A model generated the notes under the pieces. The model had not been told where the DNA came from and did not search any database. It saw nothing but the letters and a program-made list of their open reading frames with translations. DNA of 49,120 nt from Scalindua sp964437425 (GTDB lineage: Bacteria > Planctomycetota > Brocadiia > Brocadiales > Scalinduaceae), in contig CAYTGO010000020.1 of the NCBI GenBank assembly GCA_964437425.1, forward strand, positions 1-49,120, read 5' to 3'. A program made the translations under genes and the position numbers. Below are positions 44,946 through 49,120 of the stretch, piece by piece. Numbering within the stretch: the stretch's first letter is position 1; every line of letters starts with the position of its first letter.

Positions 44946-45317
44946 GTGAAAAGCCATTCAAACAGATTCTTAACAATAGTTAATGATGCCAGGAAAAGAA
45001 TTACAGAAACAAATGTACAGGAGGTCAACGATAGACGTGACCGTGGAGATAATTTCTATTTAGTAGATGTCCGCGAGGAGAGTGAATGGGATAAAGGGCA
45101 CATAATGAATGCCATCTATATTGGAAAAGGTGTAATAGAGCGCGATATTGAAAAAAAGATTGATAACACGGAAGCTGAAATAATATTATATTGTGGAGGG
45201 GGGTTCCGTTCCGCTTTAGCAGCTGATAACTTACAGAAGATGGGTTATAGTAATGTAAGCTCCATGGACGGAGGATACAGTGGCTGGGTCAAGGCAGGTT
45301 ACCCTACTGAAACTTAA
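44946..45317 (+). CDS. Rhodanese-domain sulfurtransferase
   Basis: Single 123-residue rhodanese: VDVREESEWDKGHI and the active-site loop YCGGGFRS with catalytic Cys, then MDGGYSGW. No signal peptide, so cytoplasmic. GTG start after GGGAGGA. It moves sulfane sulfur to acceptors; the MoeB/ThiF protein at 31568, which lacks its own rhodanese domain, is one possible client, though not linked. Its stop overlaps the convergent dihydroxyacetone kinase stop. Confidence 0.9.
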   Translation: MKSHSNRFLTIVNDARKRITETNVQEVNDRRDRGDNFYLVDVREESEWDKGHIMNAIYIGKGVIERDIEKKIDNTEAEIILYCGGGFRSALAADNLQKMGYSNVSSMDGGYSGWVKAGYPTET

Positions 45318-47083
45318 AGCGCTTTAATCAACAAGTAAACGGCGTAAGCGCCGGGGTCTAAACTCCCCACTCCTTTACCTTCAACATATCTGGCTCGTCC
45401 TGCCCGTGCTTCCAATTTACGAGTGTTCTCAGCACCATCCTTTGCCGCTTGTAACAGCAACTCCATCCTAAACGTCCTCTCAGAGCTCTGGTATTTCAAT
45501 GCTTCAAGAACCGGATATAAAGCATCTAATAAAGTTCTGTCTCCTCTGAAACAACCTCCTAACTCTTCTATTCCTGAGATTCCATTCTGCACCGCATCTG
45601 CCCATCTTGCTAATGATTTCCAATCATTCGGATTAATACTATCGGCATCTGTACTAAATGCGGCAGCAGCACGAATGAAAAATACCGCATACAATGGTCC
45701 GCTCGTACCACCCACGGCGTTCGTTAAACATCTGGCAATTCGTCTGAATGACAGATTAATATCATTTGCACTAAAATAGTGTAGATCATCTAATATCGCA
45801 TTACAGGCTGTGGCTAGTGTATCGCCAGCGTCACCGTCTCCACACTCTCTATCCAGATTATTTAGTTCTCCTCTGGCATCAACACCAACCCTGCATACCT
45901 TCTCAATGATACTCATGAACTCCTGATCTACTGTCTCATTAATATTACTACTGCCAGCATCAAAATCACTATCCGGAGATCTGAAAGCTTCTATGTATAT
46001 GGGCGATGATGAAGGTGAATAATCACTGTCAGGTTTCCAGCTGGTCTTGCAGATGTCGGAACCACCAACATCAAGCAAATCCAAAAAACTATCGTCAACA
46101 ACAGTCAGCAAGGTTAACGATATCCCTCTCATATCAAGACAGGTCATATATGTTCCGCAATATGCCCTTGACACCTCATAACCTTTTTCATGTAGATACG
46201 ATATCGCCTTTCGGTGAACGACACCCATTTCTAATCCTGATACAGAACCCAGATTATTTGTCAACAGAATCATCCGCTTGATATTACTATTTGCAGTTTC
46301 GTATTGTTGTTTTGCAGTCAAAATTTTATCAATGAGAATAGTAACAATCTCATCGCTGGACTGTACCGGTGTTCGCAAAACTCCTCGTTCCCCGTGTATT
46401 CCGACTCCGATTTCCATTTCGCCTTCCGGTAATATAAATATTTCTGACCCATCCGGCCTGTGACAAGAACTTAATGCACAACCCATTGAATGGATGTTCT
46501 TATTTACTTTATCAGCAACATCATATACTGCGTTTAGCTGCTGATTCGTGTCAGAATCGCGACTCTTCTGCTGAAATGCAAATACACCAGCGATTTTATA
46601 AACAAGGACTGTACCGGCAACTCCTCTACGATCCTTGATTTCTGGCAGGGATACATCATCCGCAACAATTAACTTCCTCAATAAGATACCTTCAGATGAG
46701 AGAATCTCACTGGCCATACCAAAATTTATTTTATCGCCAGTGTAATTTTTAATAATCATCAAAACAGCTTTAGGGCAACAATTGCCATTACTAACAAGAG
46801 TACGAATTCCATCTACAACAGCACCAACACTTGGGGATGCGAATACATCTCCGCAAATGGCAGCTGACAACATTTCCTGATTGACGAGGGACGAATGCGC
46901 TGGTTCATGACCACTCCCTCCTCCGCAGACAATCGCAACTTTACTTCGATTCCGGTGCTTTTCTGGATTGAGTAGGATTACATTCCTATCACGCACTAAT
47001 ACCAGATTCCCAAGGGAGCCGTGTGCGATTCCCTCTAACGCCTCTGTTACACATGAATTCACATCATTTACAAATTGACTCAT
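45314..47083 (-). CDS. Dihydroxyacetone kinase, ATP-dependent DhaK-DhaL fusion
   Basis: 589 residues. The N-terminal DhaK part (about 1-330) has CGGGSGHEPAHSSLV and the substrate His region GVGIHGERGV; the C-terminal DhaL part (about 380-589) has ECGDGDAGDTL for Mg-ATP. A single-chain form uses ATP, unlike PTS-coupled DhaKLM. Makes dihydroxyacetone phosphate for glycolysis or lipid synthesis. The last codons overlap the rhodanese stop in a 14-bp palindrome (TTAAAGCGCTTTAA, 45314-45327). Antisense frames over this gene are shadows. Confidence 0.93.
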   Translation of the reverse strand: MSQFVNDVNSCVTEALEGIAHGSLGNLVLVRDRNVILLNPEKHRNRSKVAIVCGGGSGHEPAHSSLVNQEMLSAAICGDVFASPSVGAVVDGIRTLVSNGNCCPKAVLMIIKNYTGDKINFGMASEILSSEGILLRKLIVADDVSLPEIKDRRGVAGTVLVYKIAGVFAFQQKSRDSDTNQQLNAVYDVADKVNKNIHSMGCALSSCHRPDGSEIFILPEGEMEIGVGIHGERGVLRTPVQSSDEIVTILIDKILTAKQQYETANSNIKRMILLTNNLGSVSGLEMGVVHRKAISYLHEKGYEVSRAYCGTYMTCLDMRGISLTLLTVVDDSFLDLLDVGGSDICKTSWKPDSDYSPSSSPIYIEAFRSPDSDFDAGSSNINETVDQEFMSIIEKVCRVGVDARGELNNLDRECGDGDAGDTLATACNAILDDLHYFSANDINLSFRRIARCLTNAVGGTSGPLYAVFFIRAAAAFSTDADSINPNDWKSLARWADAVQNGISGIEELGGCFRGDRTLLDALYPVLEALKYQSSERTFRMELLLQAAKDGAENTRKLEARAGRARYVEGKGVGSLDPGAYAVYLLIKAL

Positions 47084-47126
47084 ATTAATAACTATCCTTC
47101 ATATCTTTATATTTCCCTTGTGATAT

Positions 47127-47155
47127 TCTTGTCTTCGGCGCTTTTTGTCCGGGGA
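47127..47155 (-). repeat. Dispersed 29-bp repeat, copy B
   Basis: Reverse complement reads TCCCCGGACAAAAAGCGCC then GAAGACAAGA, matching 9457-9485 except at a few positions. It lies between the dihydroxyacetone kinase and pgpA genes. Confidence 0.6.
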
Positions 47156-47184
47156 GCGGCATTGCGTGCATCATTAACGATATT

Positions 47185-47781
47185 TCACGAGAGAAACATG
47201 ACTATAGCTGTTGTCAGTGCGGAAGTTACTATGAGAGCGTACATTCCAGCAATAACGTCATCGAACATTATTCCATAACCACCGGATATATTTTTGTCAG
47301 CATAGTTAACAGGCCATGGTTTCCATATATCAAAAGCACGAAAAGCAATGAATGCAACTATTACAATAAAAGCAGAAAAACAATAAAAAGAATTGGAATC
47401 CAGAATTCTGTAGAGAAACGGCAGGGGGAGTAAGGCTATCCATTGACCTACGACTTCATCAACTACAATAAAACCTGGATCTTTTATTTGAACATTCTCC
47501 TCTATTTTATTTGATACCCATATTCCTATGAAGAACAATGCAACGATTCCGGAGATCAGAGCATAGGAGCAGGTATAAATTGAGATTATATACGCAAAAG
47601 GAATAGCGGCCAGACTTCCCCATGTTCCGGGTGCCTTTGGTAATAGCCCTGAGCCAAACCACGTAGCAATAATCCAGGAAATTTTGTTTTTCTGTTTATT
47701 CATAGCATAGGAATAATGAATTGACCGGTTAAGACAATTAAAACAGAACAGAACACTACAGGATTTCTGCTTTTTTTTCAA
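47185..47781 (-). CDS. pgpA: Phosphatidylglycerophosphatase A
   Basis: Removes phosphate from phosphatidylglycerophosphate in the inner membrane. The PgpA core is clear: GLLPKAPGTWGSLAAIPFA, FIVVDEVVGQWIALLP, FRAFDIWKPWP and a closing GGYGIMFDDVIAGMYA, with four hydrophobic segments. The longest frame starts at TTG 47781, which has GAGGT five bases upstream; an internal ATG at 47703 (MNKQKNK) is the more usual N-terminus but has no ribosome binding site, so the start is uncertain. Confidence 0.92.
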   Translation of the reverse strand: MKKKQKSCSVLFCFNCLNRSIHYSYAMNKQKNKISWIIATWFGSGLLPKAPGTWGSLAAIPFAYIISIYTCSYALISGIVALFFIGIWVSNKIEENVQIKDPGFIVVDEVVGQWIALLPLPFLYRILDSNSFYCFSAFIVIVAFIAFRAFDIWKPWPVNYADKNISGGYGIMFDDVIAGMYALIVTSALTTAIVMFLS

Positions 47782-47911
47782 GATTTACCTCAAACATCAA
47801 ATTTATCTGTTTATGATATGAATCAAAGTCTATATCCACATAATATAAATTTACTACCCATTAAGATTCATATTTTGTTATCATTACTTTTTTATATTCA
47901 AAATCTAGAAC

Positions 47912-48919
47912 ATGAAAAAGCATTCTAACATACCAATATTCATCCCGGAGTTGGCTTGTCCACATCAATGTGTTTTCTGCGACCAGGAGAAAATAATTGG
48001 AACCTACTCAATACCTCAACCGGCGGACGTTAAGGATATTGTAGAACTATATCTTGAAACAATTCCAGAAAACAGAACAATAAATATTGCCTTTTTTGGT
48101 GGAACCTTTACCGGACTGTCTGTTGATCTGCAGGAGCAATATCTGAAAGAAGCTTTCAAGTTTATAAAAAACAGAAAAGTATCTGGTATCAGGCTGTCTA
48201 CAAGACCGGATTATATTAATGAACCGATTCTTGAACTGCTGAGAAAATATAGCGTAACGACTATTGAGCTTGGTGCCCAATCTTCCAGCCAGGAAGTATT
48301 AAATGAATCCAGACGTGGACATACTGTCGAAGATATTAGAGATGCGTCTAATCTGATTTGTGAAAATGGTTTCGAACTTGGACTTCAGATGATGATCGGT
48401 CTGCCAGGAGACAGTTTTGAGAGATCTATTCAGACCGCCAATGATATTGTCTCATTAGGAGCTCGTAATACGCGAATCTATCCTGCAATTGTTGTAAAAC
48501 ATACAACCCTTGAAAAACTGTATCAAGAAGGAAGATATACACCTTTAACACTTGAAGAGGCTGTAGAATGGACAAGGGAAATAGTTCATATCTTTGAGAA
48601 TAACAACGTAGCTATTTTGAGAATGGGATTACATCCATCCGATGAACTGATTATCGGTAAATCATTGATTGCCGGACCCTTTCACGCCTCATTTAAAGAG
48701 ATGGTGATGACTCAAATATGGAAAGAGCTAATTGACATGGAACTACAAAGTATTAACTCAAATTTTTCGAATAACATTAAAATCACAGTTTCCGATAGAC
48801 AGATTCACTACGCGATAGGATACAAACAAGCCAATAGAGAACAATTAGTGTCACGTGGTTACAATGTTCATTTTGAACAAAATCCCTCATTTTCCCAATA
48901 CCAGCTAAATATCGGATAA
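47912..48919 (+). CDS. Elp3-like radical SAM protein
   Basis: 335 residues with a [4Fe-4S] motif CPHQCVFC (CxxxCxxC), FFGGTFTGL, LSTRPDYI, IELGAQSSS and LQMMIGLPGD, the Elp3/YhcC-like radical SAM pattern. It lacks the acetyltransferase domain of full Elp3. A tRNA- or cofactor-modifying role is plausible but the substrate is unknown. The next gene begins directly after its stop (TAAATG), suggesting coupling. Confidence 0.88.
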   Translation: MKKHSNIPIFIPELACPHQCVFCDQEKIIGTYSIPQPADVKDIVELYLETIPENRTINIAFFGGTFTGLSVDLQEQYLKEAFKFIKNRKVSGIRLSTRPDYINEPILELLRKYSVTTIELGAQSSSQEVLNESRRGHTVEDIRDASNLICENGFELGLQMMIGLPGDSFERSIQTANDIVSLGARNTRIYPAIVVKHTTLEKLYQEGRYTPLTLEEAVEWTREIVHIFENNNVAILRMGLHPSDELIIGKSLIAGPFHASFKEMVMTQIWKELIDMELQSINSNFSNNIKITVSDRQIHYAIGYKQANREQLVSRGYNVHFEQNPSFSQYQLNIG

Positions 48920-49120
48920 ATGTTTGCGATAATTGACTCCAGATCTTCTAAAGAGGCTATCAATAAATTAAAGGAATATGTAACAGATGTTTACATGTTT
49001 CAGACAGACGGGATAACCGCCAATTCAATATCCGGACATCCGGACATCTTTATATACCAGGATAAGGATCATCTGATTCTTGCTCCAAACTCACCTGCGG
49101 ACCTGTTTATATTTTTAGAT
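48920..49120 (+). CDS. 5' part of a conserved hypothetical protein (partial)
   Basis: The frame opens at ATG 48920, right after the radical SAM stop, and runs off the window. Visible residues include MFAIIDSRSSKEAINKLKE and SGHPDIFIYQDKDHLILAPN. GHPDIFI recalls a small conserved hypothetical family (DUF6873-like) that I associate with firmicutes; this is tentative. Probably functions with the radical SAM protein. Confidence 0.5.
   Translation, partial: MFAIIDSRSSKEAINKLKEYVTDVYMFQTDGITANSISGHPDIFIYQDKDHLILAPNSPADLFIFLD

Overview
The window looks like a chromosomal segment of a low-GC, Gram-negative-type planctomycete, most likely an anammox bacterium (Brocadiales, Scalindua/Kuenenia-like). 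This is an inference. It rests on an ammonium transporter fused to a histidine kinase (a type characterised in Kuenenia), a large NnrS-type NO-response membrane protein, LptE- and BamD-like envelope proteins beside phoH/ybeY, and many PAS-rich sensor kinases. No rRNA, tRNA, CRISPR array, phage or transposase gene was found. Two 100-N gaps (5125-5224, 39114-39213) are scaffold joins. Each is flanked by the same 55 bases on both sides, and collapsing one copy restores an intact reading frame in both cases.

Layout. 1-3001: a 3' gene fragment, then an ammonium-sensing two-component pair on the minus strand (Amt-histidine kinase and a C-terminally clipped response regulator). 3150-7583: small envelope genes, SixA, a YfiM-like lipoprotein, a cyclase-family lipoprotein, a cupin-SHOCT lipoprotein and surE. 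7584-10134: an accessory patch in which a G+C-richer ParB-like DNA methyltransferase lies between stretches of degenerate intergenic repeats; a 5'-truncated receiver remnant follows. 9818-18354: a signalling island with two paralogous PAS histidine kinases (one 1392 aa, one broken in a GA dinucleotide tract), two intact response regulators and a decayed receiver.

18847-31435: a long plus-strand housekeeping run: purA, uppS, cdsA, phoH, ybeY, a BamD-like TPR protein, lptE-like, folP, dacA, ybbR, pdxJ, dapA, folE and a TolC-family protein. It links purine, lipid-carrier, phospholipid, folate, c-di-AMP, PLP and lysine/peptidoglycan precursor synthesis with outer-membrane assembly. 31568-34513: a MoeB/ThiF enzyme converging on the NnrS fusion protein. 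34721-39924: a cobalamin/one-carbon group (cobO-type adenosyltransferase, thyX, core-MetE-like methionine synthase, cobD-like) followed by asnS.

40273-42967 is the most unusual region. A secreted small protein is built almost entirely of EGKCG repeats, the motif modified in HvfA-type copper-binding peptides. It is followed by a terminator-like hairpin and a gluconate-2-dehydrogenase-subunit-3/GMC oxidoreductase pair, and no modifying MNIO enzyme is visible nearby. 42989-49120 holds a HopJ-family/potassium-channel operon, a rhodanese, a dihydroxyacetone kinase, pgpA, an Elp3-like radical SAM protein and the start of one further gene.
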